NCBI GenBank assembly: GCA_047975215.1
Contig: JBKEDD010000014.1
Span: 11,333-75,332, forward strand
DNA from: JAGRMG01 sp047975215
Lineage (GTDB): Bacteria; Pseudomonadota; Alphaproteobacteria; Rhodobacterales; Rhodobacteraceae
DNA length: 64,000 nucleotides
Direction of reading: 5' to 3'
Shown here in pieces: positions 53,737-62,904 of the stretch. The notes below the pieces were generated by a model. The model did not search any database. It saw only the letters and a list, made by a program, of their open reading frames with translations, and was not told the DNA's origin. Positions within the stretch are counted from its first letter, which is position 1, and each line of letters begins with the position of its first letter. A program made the translations under genes and the position numbers.

Positions 53737-53858
53737 TCCAGTCTCTCCGTGCTGGCGCAACGGTAGGACGTCGAAAACCCGAGCGCAACTGCCGGGCTTG
53801 TCCTTGGGCGGTGGCACGGCACATAAAGGCGGCAGACGCAGAAACAGGAGCGCAGCGC

Positions 53859-54281
53859 GTGGTAGACAAGTCGGGGCTGGCGCGGCAATTCATCGAGGCG
53901 ATTCCGCATGCGCGGGCGCTGGCGATGGAACTGACCGATATCGGCGAAGGTACGGCGGTGATCCGGATGCCCTATGATGAACGCCTGGTCGGCGACCCCA
54001 AGACCGGGGTAATCCACGGTGGCGCGGTGTCGGCGGTGATGGATACCTGCTGCGGCGCGGCGGTGATGAGTCATCCTTCTGCGCCCGGCGGCACGGCGAC
54101 CATCGACCTTCGCATCGACTACATGCGCGCGGCCAGCCCGGGCCAGACCATCGTCACGACCGCGACCTGTTATCACATCACGCGCAACGTCGCCTTCGTG
54201 CGCGCGACGGCGGTGGACGACGACACCGAAAACCCCGTCGCCACCGCCGCGGGCGCGTTCACAGTGGAGCAACGGTTTTGA
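53859..54281 (+). CDS. PaaI-family thioesterase, copy 1
   Basis: Hotdog-fold acyl-CoA thioesterase of 140 residues with the motif VIHGGAVSAVMDTCCG (about 51-66) and an IDLRIDYMRAA strand. The start is the GTG at 53859 with AGGAG about 8 nt upstream; an earlier GTG at 53811 lacks a good site. It ends in a TTGA overlap with the next thioesterase. The substrate is unknown, but proximity to the fatty-acid block suggests acyl-CoA housekeeping. Confidence 0.85.
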   Translation: MVDKSGLARQFIEAIPHARALAMELTDIGEGTAVIRMPYDERLVGDPKTGVIHGGAVSAVMDTCCGAAVMSHPSAPGGTATIDLRIDYMRAASPGQTIVTTATCYHITRNVAFVRATAVDDDTENPVATAAGAFTVEQRF

Positions 54282-54799
54282 GCCGCAAACGTCCCGAACC
54301 GATGCAGGTGGTCAAGCAGCGCCGCGACGCGACCTTGAACGCATTGGTGCATGGTGTGCCCTACATCCGCTTTCTGGGCATCGAATTCGACCGTCGCGGC
54401 GACGAACTGACAGGGGTGCTGAACTTTGATGACGACCTGATCGGCAACCCGTTCCTGCCGGCCCTGCATGGCGGCGTCACGGCGGCGTTTCTGGAAGTCA
54501 CCTCGATCATCACGCTAAGCTGGATGCACCTGTTTCCGCATATCGAATCCGGCGCCATCGACCCCGAGGACATGGCCGCGGGCAATCTGCCGAGATTGCC
54601 AAGGACCATCGACTTCACGGTCGATTACCTGCGCTCGGGCCTGCCGCGCGATGCCTATGCCCGCGCCACGGTCAGCCGGTCGGGGCGGCGCTATGCCTCG
54701 GTACATGTGGCGGCATGGCAGGACCATGCAGACAAGCTTTTTGCCCAGGCCACAGGCCACTTCCTGATGCCGCCGCCGCCCGACGGATCCGGTGACTGA
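54278..54799 (+). CDS. PaaI-family thioesterase, copy 2
   Basis: A second hotdog protein of 173 residues with FLPALHGGVTAAFLEVTS and RTIDFTVDYLRSG. It is longer than copy 1 and less typical in its centre (a loop near IESGAIDPEDMAAG). The proposed TTG start overlaps copy 1's stop as TTGA with GGAG 8 nt upstream; the ATG at 54302 is an alternative. Its end overlaps the MATE gene by 8 bp. Confidence 0.8.
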   Translation: MSRKRPEPMQVVKQRRDATLNALVHGVPYIRFLGIEFDRRGDELTGVLNFDDDLIGNPFLPALHGGVTAAFLEVTSIITLSWMHLFPHIESGAIDPEDMAAGNLPRLPRTIDFTVDYLRSGLPRDAYARATVSRSGRRYASVHVAAWQDHADKLFAQATGHFLMPPPPDGSGD

Positions 54800-56117
54800 G
54801 ACCGCCCGCCCGGCGGCGCCGGTCACCCATCGCCGGGTTCTGAAAATCGCCCTGCCGGTCGTGATCTCCAACGCCACGGTGCCGATACTGGGGGCTGTGG
54901 ATACCGGGGTTGTCGGCCAGATCGGTCTTGCCGCGCCGATCGGGGCGGTGGGGCTGGGCGCGGTGGTTCTGGGTGCGCTCTACTGGGTCTTCGGGTTTCT
55001 TCGGATGGGCACGGTCGGCCTGACCGGGCAGGCGCTGGGCGCTGAAGACAGCTCCGAGGTGGCGGCCCTGCTGACCAGGGCGCTGATGATCGGGCTGGGT
55101 GCCGGGGCGGGGCTGATCCTGTTGCAGGTGCCGCTGTTTGGCGCCGCCCTGCTGATCGCGCCCGCCAGTGACGAGGTCGAGGCGCTGACCCGCGACTACA
55201 TGGCGATCCGCGTCTGGTCGGCGCCGGCGGCGATCGCCATCTATGGCATCACCGGCTGGCTGATCGCACAGGAACGCACCCGCGCGGTGCTGGCGCTGCA
55301 ACTGTGGATGAACGGGCTGAACATCGGTCTGGATCTCTGGTTCGTGCTGGGGCTGGGCTGGAGCGTGCAGGGCGTGGCGCTGGCCACCTTTCTGGCGGAA
55401 TGGTCGGGACTGGCGCTGGGGCTGTGGTTCTGCCGCGCTACCTTCGGGGTGCCGGACTGGCGTGACCCGGCAAAGGTGTTCGACCGGCCGCGGCTGCGAC
55501 GTATGCTGATCGTAAACGCCGATATCCTGATCCGGTCGCTGCTGTTGCAGGCCATGTTCGTGTCTTTCATGTTCTTCGGGTCGGGACTGGGCGACGTGAC
55601 GCTTGCGGGCAACCAGGTGCTGATGCAGTTCCTGATGATCACTGCCTATGCGATGGACGGTTTCGCCTTTGCCGCCGAGGCGCTGGTGGGCCGGGCGCTG
55701 GGCGCGAGGGCGCGCGGGCGGCTGCGCCGTGCCGCCGTGCTGACCGGCCTTTGGGGCTTGGGGACCTGCGTGGCGCTGGCGCTTGGTTTTGCGCTGGCCG
55801 GGGGCATGATGATCGACGTGATGGCCAAGTCTGGCCCCGTCAGGGCCGAGGCGCGGGCCTATCTGCCCTACATGGTGGCCGCGCCGCTGCTGGGCTGGGC
55901 GGCCTGGATGCTGGACGGCATATTCATCGGCGCCACGGCGACGCGGGACATGCGCAACATGATGATCCTCAGCTTTGGCGTCTATGCGGCGGCGCTGGCG
56001 CTGATGTTGCCTGTCCTCGGCAATCACGGGCTTTGGCTGGCGCTGCTGACGTCCTTCGTGGCGCGCGGCGTGACGCTGGGCGTGCGCTATCCGGCGCTGG
56101 AACGCGGCGCCGCCTGA
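54792..56117 (+). CDS. MATE-family efflux transporter (DinF-like)
   Basis: Cation-coupled multidrug or metabolite exporter. The 441-residue protein has about twelve membrane helices in two bundles. The N-terminal ISNATVPILGAVDTGVVGQIG is typical of the DinF branch. The GTG start at 54792 overlaps the second thioesterase gene, so the two thioesterases and the exporter form one unit. A link between acyl hydrolysis and export is a possibility only. It converges on the arsC-like remnant. Confidence 0.9.
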   Translation: MTETARPAAPVTHRRVLKIALPVVISNATVPILGAVDTGVVGQIGLAAPIGAVGLGAVVLGALYWVFGFLRMGTVGLTGQALGAEDSSEVAALLTRALMIGLGAGAGLILLQVPLFGAALLIAPASDEVEALTRDYMAIRVWSAPAAIAIYGITGWLIAQERTRAVLALQLWMNGLNIGLDLWFVLGLGWSVQGVALATFLAEWSGLALGLWFCRATFGVPDWRDPAKVFDRPRLRRMLIVNADILIRSLLLQAMFVSFMFFGSGLGDVTLAGNQVLMQFLMITAYAMDGFAFAAEALVGRALGARARGRLRRAAVLTGLWGLGTCVALALGFALAGGMMIDVMAKSGPVRAEARAYLPYMVAAPLLGWAAWMLDGIFIGATATRDMRNMMILSFGVYAAALALMLPVLGNHGLWLALLTSFVARGVTLGVRYPALERGAA

Positions 56118-56127
56118 AGCGAAGGCG

Positions 56128-56402
56128 TCAAAGCAGGTCGAGAACACGTTCGGGCGGCCGCCCGATCACGGCGCGTCGTCGTCGCTCCGGCTCAGCCCCA
56201 GTTCCCTGAACAGCGTCTCGCCCGGGCGCATTATGTCGATGGCCGGGGGCTGGCCCAGGGCGGCGCGGGCCGCCGCCAGTTCGTCAGCCGATGGCGCATC
56301 CTCAAGATAGCGGCGCACCGTGACATCGGCGCCGCGGTCCTTCAGCAAGGCAAGCCCGGCGCGGGATTTCGAGCATCGCGGGTTGTGCCAGTATTCTATC
56401 AC
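56128..56402 (-). pseudogene. ArsC/YffB-family gene broken by internal deletion
   Basis: The GTG start overlaps the pyrD stop (GTGA). The frame reads IEYWHNPRCSKSRAGLALL, the family's redox-Cys loop, through to FRELGLSRSDDDAP, then stops at 56166. The family's C-terminal end, IGRPPERVLDLL, is encoded just beyond in a different frame and stops at 56128. About 25 residues that should lie between are missing. An internal deletion with frameshift is the simplest reading; the 78-residue product would lack the last helix and strand. Confidence 0.65.
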
Positions 56403-57460
56403 AGCCAGTCCTTTCTTGCGGTTCCCGCGGCTTGCGCCACATTGTCAAAACCGTCGCGTTGCAACAACCTGTCCAGACCCTGCACGATTTCGGCAACCAG
56501 GCCCAGACCGCCATAGACCAACGCCGTATATAGCTGCAAGGCGCTGGCGCCGGCGCGGATCTTGGCATAGGCATCCTGCGCCGATCCGATGCCGCCAACA
56601 CCGATCAGCGGAATGGCACCGCCGGTCAGTTCGCTCAACCGTGCCAGGACGCGGGTCGACCTTTCAAACCGAGGTGCGCCCGACAGGCCGCCGGCCTCGG
56701 CCCGGTGACGGCTGCGCAAACCCTCGCGCGACAGCGTCGTGTTGGTGGCGATGATGGCGTCGATGCCGACATCGCGTGCCACCGCGGCAATATCGGACAG
56801 TTCGTCATCGCCGAGATCCGGGGCGATCTTGAGAAACACCGGCACCCGGCGGGCCAGCCCGTCCCTCGTGTCGATCACATCGCGCAGCAGCGCGCCCAGC
56901 GCCGCCTTGCCCTGAAGATCGCGCAGCCGTTCGGTGTTGGGCGAGGATACGTTGACGGTGGCGAAATCCAGATGCGCGCCGCAATGGGCCAGCACACGGG
57001 CGAAATCGCCGGCGCGATCGGCGCTGTCCTTGTTGGCGCCCAGGTTCAGCCCCACGACAGCGCCCGCGGGCCGGGAAGCCAGGCGCGTGGCAATGGCCTC
57101 CATGCCGTCGTTGTTGAACCCGAAGCGGTTGATCGCGGCGCGGTCGCGCGTCAGGCGAAACAGGCGCGGGCGCGGGTTGCCCGGCTGCGGGCGGGGCGTG
57201 GCGGCGCCCGCCTCGACAAAGCCGAACCCCGCCCGCGCCAGCGGACCCAGCGCAACGGCGTTCTTGTCAAACCCTGCCGCCAGCCCCACCGGGTTGGGCA
57301 GATCGAGCCCCGCCAACCGCGTGCGCAGCCGCGCGGACGTGACCGGGCCGGGCGCGGGCACGAGCCCCAGGCGCAGCGCCCGTATCGCCAGCCCGTGCGC
57401 GGTTTCCGGATCGAGCCGGCGCAGCGTGGCCAGCGCGGCCCGTTCGACCGGCCCCGCCAT
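56399..57460 (-). CDS. pyrD: Dihydroorotate dehydrogenase (quinone), class 2
   Basis: Membrane-associated FMN enzyme of pyrimidine synthesis, 353 residues. It has LPNPVGLAAGFDKNA, VGLNLGANKDS, VNVSSPNTERLRDLQ with the catalytic Ser typical of class 2, and VGVGGIGS... toward ALQLYTALVYGG. The start at 57460 is an ATG that overlaps the stop of a preceding open frame (TGATG). Its own stop overlaps the arsC-like start (GTGA). Confidence 0.95.
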   Translation of the reverse strand: MAGPVERAALATLRRLDPETAHGLAIRALRLGLVPAPGPVTSARLRTRLAGLDLPNPVGLAAGFDKNAVALGPLARAGFGFVEAGAATPRPQPGNPRPRLFRLTRDRAAINRFGFNNDGMEAIATRLASRPAGAVVGLNLGANKDSADRAGDFARVLAHCGAHLDFATVNVSSPNTERLRDLQGKAALGALLRDVIDTRDGLARRVPVFLKIAPDLGDDELSDIAAVARDVGIDAIIATNTTLSREGLRSRHRAEAGGLSGAPRFERSTRVLARLSELTGGAIPLIGVGGIGSAQDAYAKIRAGASALQLYTALVYGGLGLVAEIVQGLDRLLQRDGFDNVAQAAGTARKDWL

Positions 57461-57884
57461 CAGCCGAACACCGCCCCCGCCATGGCGCGGCGGGTCGGTT
57501 GCTCGGTGTCGCCCGACGCCTGCCGGTGCGCCACCGCCAGCCGATGGGCGGGATGGGCTATCATCTTCAGAAACGCGTTCGCGATGGGATGGCGGGCGGC
57601 GAAACAATGGTTCCCTGTCTCGGCCCGCGGCCCGGACACGACTCGCCCGCCCATGTCGCGCCGGGCGACCGCGCCGCCGACACGGGCAGATGCCGCGCCG
57701 CTTTCCCGGCCATGGCGGGAACGGCCCAGGTTGCCGCATGGTTCCGAACTGGCCGGCGCGTGACCTTCGGGACCGGCCACAAACCCGCGCCGCCGCACGA
57801 AGTCCGGCATGTCACTGGGCCGGTCGCGGTTCGCCCCCTTTGAGGCTGCGGACCGGGTGCGCTCCGGGTCGGTGAAGGCACCTG
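57461..57884. other. 424-base GC-rich gap between DUF952 gene and pyrD
   Basis: In relatives I would expect the DUF952 gene close to pyrD, so the length is notable. Several minus-strand frames are open, and one ends in TGATG with pyrD (FLKMIAHPAHRLAVAHRQAS near its end). Its upstream part is Arg/Gly-rich without a family match or clear ribosome site. I see no gene I can support. Confidence 0.35.
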
Positions 57885-58223
57885 TCATGTCATGCCCTCG
57901 GGAAAGCGGTGGGCACCGTCCACCAGCGGCAGCGGCTTTGCCCAGATCACCTCGTCCAGCCGAAGCGCCCGGTAGAGATGGGGAAACAGCGCGCCGTTGC
58001 GCGAGGGTTCCCATTTCAGTGCTTCGCCCATGGCCCCGGACTCGAGCGCCAGCAGGACCAGCGCCCGCGCCCCGGCAAAGTGCTTCGCGGCCGTTTCGCC
58101 GACCTGTTCACCGGTCGAAAAATGCACGAACCCGTCGGCAAGATCGACCGGAGCGCCAAGCGTTTGGCCGTCGGCCTGGAACGCGGCCCATTCGTCGGGC
58201 CGGAATATCTTGTAGATTAGCAT
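57885..58223 (-). CDS. DUF952 family protein
   Basis: A 112-residue small protein with the family pattern IYKIFRPDEWAAFQADG, DGFVHFSTGEQV, LLALESGAMGEALKWE and FPHLYRAL. The fold is related to ADP-ribosyl-transferase-like small proteins, but the function of the family is not established. It is divergent from the 5'-nucleotidase gene with a 129 bp gap. Confidence 0.88.
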   Translation of the reverse strand: MLIYKIFRPDEWAAFQADGQTLGAPVDLADGFVHFSTGEQVGETAAKHFAGARALVLLALESGAMGEALKWEPSRNGALFPHLYRALRLDEVIWAKPLPLVDGAHRFPEGMT

Positions 58224-58291
58224 GGGCCGCTGATGCCCCGCAGGCGCGGCGGAATCAAGCGCCAATAGCGCCGCCGGGGCGATCCGAATCT

Positions 58292-58320
58292 TTGACAGGC
58301 GGGCCGATGCGTCGCAGACT
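58292..58320 (+). promoter_or_regulatory. Possible promoter of the 5'-nucleotidase gene
   Basis: A perfect TTGACA (58292-58297) is followed after 17 nt by CAGACT (58315-58320). Transcription would start near 58327, about 26 nt before the ATG. The -35 is strong and the -10 weak, as is common in GC-rich alphaproteobacteria. No Pho-box was noticed. Confidence 0.4.
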
Positions 58321-58352
58321 CGGCGGCAAAACAGTCTCCGGGGAGAACGAGA

Positions 58353-59927
58353 ATGCTGAAAACCCTTCTGAGCGGCGCCGCCGTCCTTGGCCTGAGCGCG
58401 GGAATGGCGACGGCCGACTACGCGCTGACCATCCTGCACACCAACGACTTCCATTCCCGCTTCGAGCCGGTCAGCAAGTACGACAGCGGCTGTTCGGCCG
58501 AGGACAACGCCGAGGGCAAGTGCTTTGGCGGCTCGGCGCGTCTGGTGACGGCGGTCGCAGAGGCGCGCAAGCGGTCGAACAACTCCATACTCGTCGATGG
58601 CGGCGACCAGTTCCAGGGCTCGCTGTTCTATACCTATTACAAGGGCAAGGCCGCTGCCGAGATGATGAACAAGATGGGCTATGACGCGATGACCGTGGGC
58701 AACCACGAATTCGACGACGGCCCCGAGGTTCTGCGCGGCTTCATGGATGCGGTGGATTTTCCGGTGCTGATGTCCAATGCCGATGTCTCGGGCGAGGCGG
58801 CGCTGGCCGGCGTGCTCGAAAAATCCACCGTGATCGAGAGGGGCGGCGAGAAGATCGGCCTTATCGGACTGACGCCGCAGGATACCGACGAACTGGCCAG
58901 TCCCGGCCCCGATATCGTGTTCACCGATCCCGTGGGTGCGGTGCAGCAGGAAGTGGACCGCCTGACCGGACAGGGGGTCAACAAGATCATCGTGCTCAGC
59001 CATTCAGGATATGGCACCGATCAGCGCATCGCGGCCGGCACGACCGGTGTCGACGTGATCGTCGGCGGCCACACCAACACGCTGTTGTCCAATGTATCGG
59101 ACCGGGCCGCCGGCCCCTATCCGACGATGGTGAATGGCGTCGCCATCGTTTCGGCCTATGCCTATGGCAGGTATCTCGGCGAACTGAACGTGACCTTCGA
59201 TGACGAGGGCAACATCATCGAGGCGGTGGGCGAGCCGCTGGTGATGGATGGCACCGTGACCGAGGATGCCGCCACCGTCGAACGCATCGGCGAACTGGCC
59301 ATGCCCCTGGACGAGATCCGCAACAGGGTGATCGCCAGCGCCGCCGCGCCCATCGACGGCGCGCGCGAGACCTGCCGCATTCAGGAATGTTCGATGGGCA
59401 ATCTGGTCGCCGATGCCATGCTGGACCGGGTCGCCGACCAGGGGGTCCAGGTCGCCATCGCCAATTCCGGAGGATTGCGGGCCAGCATCGACGCGGGCGA
59501 GGTGACGATGGGCGAGGTGTTGACGGTCCTGCCGTTCCAGAACACGCTGTCGACCTTCGAGATCAACGGCGCCGGAGTGATCGAGGCGCTGGAAAACGGT
59601 GTCAGCCAGGTCGAGGAAGTGGCGGGCCGGTTCCCGCAGGTGGCCGGGATGACCTTCACCTGGGACGCGGCGGAACCGGCGGGCAGCCGCATTGGCGAAG
59701 TCATGGTCGCCGGCGAGGACGGCTGGGCGCCGCTCGACCCGGAGGCGAACTATCTGGTGGTGACCAACAATTACGTTCGCAACGGCGGGGACGGCTACGG
59801 GATGTTCGCGGGCGAGGACAGGAACGCCTATGATTTCGGGCCCGACCTCGCGGATGTGACGGCGGAGTATCTGGCGCGGAACCAGCCGTATCAGCCCTAT
59901 ACGGACGGGCGGATCGCGAAGAAGTAG
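58353..59927 (+). CDS. Periplasmic 5'-nucleotidase / UshA-family metallophosphoesterase
   Basis: Exported two-metal nucleotidase that strips phosphate from nucleotides for scavenging. The 524-residue protein has a signal peptide (1-21). Metal motifs are LHTNDFHSRF (D32, H34), DGGDQFQGS, GNHEFDDG and VGGHTN. The C-terminal nucleotide-binding domain has ANSGGLRASI and a NGGDGYGMF loop. A CFGGSARL segment is also typical. A gene-end hairpin follows at 59946. Confidence 0.92.
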   Translation: MLKTLLSGAAVLGLSAGMATADYALTILHTNDFHSRFEPVSKYDSGCSAEDNAEGKCFGGSARLVTAVAEARKRSNNSILVDGGDQFQGSLFYTYYKGKAAAEMMNKMGYDAMTVGNHEFDDGPEVLRGFMDAVDFPVLMSNADVSGEAALAGVLEKSTVIERGGEKIGLIGLTPQDTDELASPGPDIVFTDPVGAVQQEVDRLTGQGVNKIIVLSHSGYGTDQRIAAGTTGVDVIVGGHTNTLLSNVSDRAAGPYPTMVNGVAIVSAYAYGRYLGELNVTFDDEGNIIEAVGEPLVMDGTVTEDAATVERIGELAMPLDEIRNRVIASAAAPIDGARETCRIQECSMGNLVADAMLDRVADQGVQVAIANSGGLRASIDAGEVTMGEVLTVLPFQNTLSTFEINGAGVIEALENGVSQVEEVAGRFPQVAGMTFTWDAAEPAGSRIGEVMVAGEDGWAPLDPEANYLVVTNNYVRNGGDGYGMFAGEDRNAYDFGPDLADVTAEYLARNQPYQPYTDGRIAKK

Positions 59928-59945
59928 CCGCGCCACCACGGCGCA

Positions 59946-59971
59946 CACAGAGCTTTGCGAAAAGCTCTGTG
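59946..59971. terminator. Perfect 11-bp hairpin between convergent genes
   Basis: CACAGAGCTTT (59946-59956) pairs perfectly with AAAGCTCTGTG (59961-59971) across the loop GCGA. It lies 19 bp after the nucleotidase stop and 37 bp before the end of the convergent TPR-sulfotransferase gene, so it could serve both. There is no long U-run. A second inverted repeat (CAAAAT/ATTTTG) follows at about 59973-59994. Confidence 0.6.
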
Positions 59972-60008
59972 CCAAAATTCCCGGCGGTATTTTGTTTCCG
60001 GCGTGCGT

Positions 60009-61754
60009 TCAGCGGATCTGCGGCCACAGACCCGGATCGAGCCCGGCGATGAAAGGCGCCAGTTCATCCGCGTGCGCGCGCCAGCCACCGATGGAGCGCG
60101 CATGCACGGGCTGGCGCAACTGGGCGGCCGAAAGCGTCAGTATCTGGCCTGCCGTCCGGTCGGGCCGTGCCATTTCCGGGTGCCACTCCAGGCCGCAGAA
60201 ACCGGCCAGACGGCGGCTGGCGGCTTCCACGTCGCGCACCAGATCCTCATAGGCCAGATCCATGATCGCACGGGGGAACACCTGGCGCCAATGCGCCATG
60301 GCCTGCGCGTACAGATTGAAGCGATGCGCCATCGCGCGCATGTCATAGGTGTAGTTCAGTGCCGTGCCGGAAAAATGCCCGCGCCACATAGACAGCGCCA
60401 CGTCGCGCGGATCGCGGGTCAGGTTCACGATCCGGGCCCGTGGATAGGCCGTCATCAGAAACCCGATCAGGCGGTAGTTCTCGGGCATCTTGTCCACCCA
60501 GATCTTCGTGCCCGGGGTCAGATCCGGCCGCATCAGGGCATCGGCGTCGATAAATTGTCTGACGGCGGATGCATCAAAGGGCAGTTTCTCGGTGATGATC
60601 CGTTGCAGCAGCATGCCCGAGGCCGCCCGTTCGCCCAGTGCCGCGACAGCGGGATGCGCCCCCATCACCGCCTCGCACAGCGTGGTGCCCGACCTGGGCA
60701 GGCCCAGCACATAGACCGGGCGCGGGTCGTCGCCGACCGGCGGCGCTGCCGCCACGGGATCGTCGAACCGCTCCAGCAGATCGGCATGCTGGGCGGCGTC
60801 GGCGGTCGCGTCATAGGGCAGGCGCGCGGCCATGTCGCCATTGGCATCGGCGAGAAGGGCGGCGGCCGCACGACTGTCGCCGGACTGTTCGGCCATGCGC
60901 GACAGCGCGAAGTTCAGGCTGGCGCGCGCCTCGGATCTGCGCGGCGCCGATTTCAGGGCGGCGCGGGCCTGTGGTTCAAGCGTCCGGTTGTCCGCCGCGT
61001 CCTGCAATCCGGCCAGCTGTTCGATGGCTTCCGGGTGTCCGGGCGCCATGTCCAGCAGTTCGCGAAACGCCGCGATGGCGTCTTCGCGAGCACCGCTCTG
61101 CGCCAGATGCATCGCCAGGCGCAGCCGTGCCCCGGCATGGCCCGGCGCCAGGGCCACGGCCCGGCGCAGTGCCGTCAGCGCATCCCCGTCGCGCAACTGC
61201 CGGGCCAGCGGCAGCGCCATATTGGCCAGGGCCTCCACATCGTCGGGATTGATCGCCAACGCGGCCTCGTAGTCGGCGATCGCCTCGGGCAGAAGGCCCA
61301 TGCGGTCACGGATCAGCGCCCGCAGGTTCAGGGCGCGCGACTGGCGCGGATCGGCTGCGATGCAGCGCGTCGCTGCCGTCTCGGCCGCCACCGCATCTCC
61401 CAGCGCGAGTTCGGCCTGCGCCAGCAGATACCAGGCGCCGGCATCGCCTGCAGAGGCGTCGACCTGCCGCTGCATCAGCGCCCGCGCCGATTTGTTCTGG
61501 CCCAGAAAGATCAGCGTCTGAGCCAGGTTGCGGCGCGCATCGGCGGAACCCGGATCAAGTTTCAGCGCCTTGCGGAACATCGCAACCGCCTCGCGGTGAT
61601 CGCCCAGCCGGCCCAGGGCGATACCCGCGATATTGGCGGCCAGGGCCGATTTCGGCTGCTTGCGCAGGGCCGATCTTGCCGCCTTCAGCGCCGGTTTGAA
61701 CCGGCCCTGTTGCAGATGCGCCTGCGCGGCGGAAAGATCGGCCTGAAACGTCAT
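60009..61754 (-). CDS. TPR-repeat sulfotransferase
   Basis: A 581-residue protein. The N-terminal half is a row of tetratricopeptide repeats (about 1-280, with units such as AVAMFRKALKLDPGSADARRNLA). The C-terminal half is a sulfotransferase domain with VLGLPRSGTTLCEAV as the phosphosulfate loop and IVNLTRDPRDVALSMWRG as the 3'-phosphate site. This architecture is common in alphaproteobacteria; the acceptor is unknown. The ATG at 61754 starts directly at the repeat region. Confidence 0.88.
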   Translation of the reverse strand: MTFQADLSAAQAHLQQGRFKPALKAARSALRKQPKSALAANIAGIALGRLGDHREAVAMFRKALKLDPGSADARRNLAQTLIFLGQNKSARALMQRQVDASAGDAGAWYLLAQAELALGDAVAAETAATRCIAADPRQSRALNLRALIRDRMGLLPEAIADYEAALAINPDDVEALANMALPLARQLRDGDALTALRRAVALAPGHAGARLRLAMHLAQSGAREDAIAAFRELLDMAPGHPEAIEQLAGLQDAADNRTLEPQARAALKSAPRRSEARASLNFALSRMAEQSGDSRAAAALLADANGDMAARLPYDATADAAQHADLLERFDDPVAAAPPVGDDPRPVYVLGLPRSGTTLCEAVMGAHPAVAALGERAASGMLLQRIITEKLPFDASAVRQFIDADALMRPDLTPGTKIWVDKMPENYRLIGFLMTAYPRARIVNLTRDPRDVALSMWRGHFSGTALNYTYDMRAMAHRFNLYAQAMAHWRQVFPRAIMDLAYEDLVRDVEAASRRLAGFCGLEWHPEMARPDRTAGQILTLSAAQLRQPVHARSIGGWRAHADELAPFIAGLDPGLWPQIR

Positions 61755-61914
61755 GGCGCCGTTTCTGGCCGCTTGGGGCAGGGCGCGCAAGAGGCAAGAG
61801 CAACGCACCGCCGCGGCAGCCCGCCAAACCCCGCCGGACCCGCGCGGTGACAGCCCTTGCCCGCCCCGGCGCAGGGTAGCAAACCGGTCATGCGGTCTGC
61901 TCGCTCAGGCGGTA

Positions 61915-62898
61915 TCAGGCCTGCCACTCCAACCGGTAGATCAGGTGGTCGCCATCAAGCCCCCTGAGTTTGACGGCGACCGGTTCGCCAAAGCTGAAAT
62001 CCGGTGCGCTGCCGACCATGATTCTCGTGGCCTCCGAGAGCCGCACCTCGCCGGGGCCGGCAAGTGCGGCAACGCGCGCGGCCTTGTTGATCACGGTTCC
62101 GAAGAAGTCGTCGCCGGCATCGACCACCTCGCCGGTGTGAATGCCGATCCGAACCGGCAGTCGCGGCTCCTGGTCGCTGGTGGCGACGCTGCGCTGAACG
62201 GCGCGGGCGGTTTCCAGCGCCCGCCGGGCGGTGGGAAAGGTCGACATGGTGCCGTCGCCCAGCGACTTGACCACGCGCCCGCCGCCGGCGTCGATCAGGC
62301 CGCGCAGGTCTTCGAGATGGTGCTGGACGGCGGCGCTCCAGATCGAGTCGCCCACGGATTCGGCGATGGTGGAACTGTCGACGATATCGGTGAACATGAC
62401 CGAGGCCATGCCGGTCTGGCCGATTTCGAGAGGCGCGCCGGCGGCCGCCCTGAGCAGTTCCTCGACGCCGCGCGCCTCGTAGCCCATGTTCTCGGTATTG
62501 GGCAGCGGGCTGGAATGATGCGCGTGCACCAGTTGCCACCTGCCGCGCGCAAGTGTGTATAGATGCGTACCGCGAACCACCGCCGCCTTGCCCGAGGCAA
62601 ATTCAAGCTCGACCCGGAACACCGCAAACCCGGTATCGCCGCGTTCGAACGCCCTGACCTCGAGATCGTGGATCCGGAAAGTGGGCTTGGTCTGAACATA
62701 GGCCGGCATGATGGCCTTGAACGTCGATCCGTCCCACAACTTGTCTTCGGCGGTGCCCTGGTACAGCACCGCCCTGCTGTCGCTGTAGAAATTCAGCAGG
62801 GTGTCGACATCGTTGGCGCCGTAGGCGAACAGATAGCGACGAACGATGGCAGCCAGTTCAGGCGAGTCGGCAAAGTCCTGGTCGGCTCCGGCGGGCAT
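61915..62898 (-). CDS. SnoaL/NTF2-like domain fused to class III nucleotide cyclase
   Basis: A 327-residue protein. Residues about 10-130 form an SnoaL/NTF2-like fold (AIVRRYLFAYGANDVDTLLNFYS). A class III cyclase domain follows, with metal aspartates D171 (MFTDIVDSS) and D215 (KSLGDGTM), base-selecting K211, and the transition-state Asn/Arg in INKAARVAAL. All key residues are present, so it is probably active in making cAMP. The N-terminal domain may sense a small ligand. It lies 7 bp after the UPF0173 gene. Confidence 0.85.
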   Translation of the reverse strand: MPAGADQDFADSPELAAIVRRYLFAYGANDVDTLLNFYSDSRAVLYQGTAEDKLWDGSTFKAIMPAYVQTKPTFRIHDLEVRAFERGDTGFAVFRVELEFASGKAAVVRGTHLYTLARGRWQLVHAHHSSPLPNTENMGYEARGVEELLRAAAGAPLEIGQTGMASVMFTDIVDSSTIAESVGDSIWSAAVQHHLEDLRGLIDAGGGRVVKSLGDGTMSTFPTARRALETARAVQRSVATSDQEPRLPVRIGIHTGEVVDAGDDFFGTVINKAARVAALAGPGEVRLSEATRIMVGSAPDFSFGEPVAVKLRGLDGDHLIYRLEWQA

Positions 62899-62904
62899 GG
62901 CCCG

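Noticed and set aside
57460..58014. A minus-strand open frame ending in TGATG with pyrD
   Set aside because: No ribosome site or recognisable domain, and its start overlaps the DUF952 gene; kept only as a low-interest finding.
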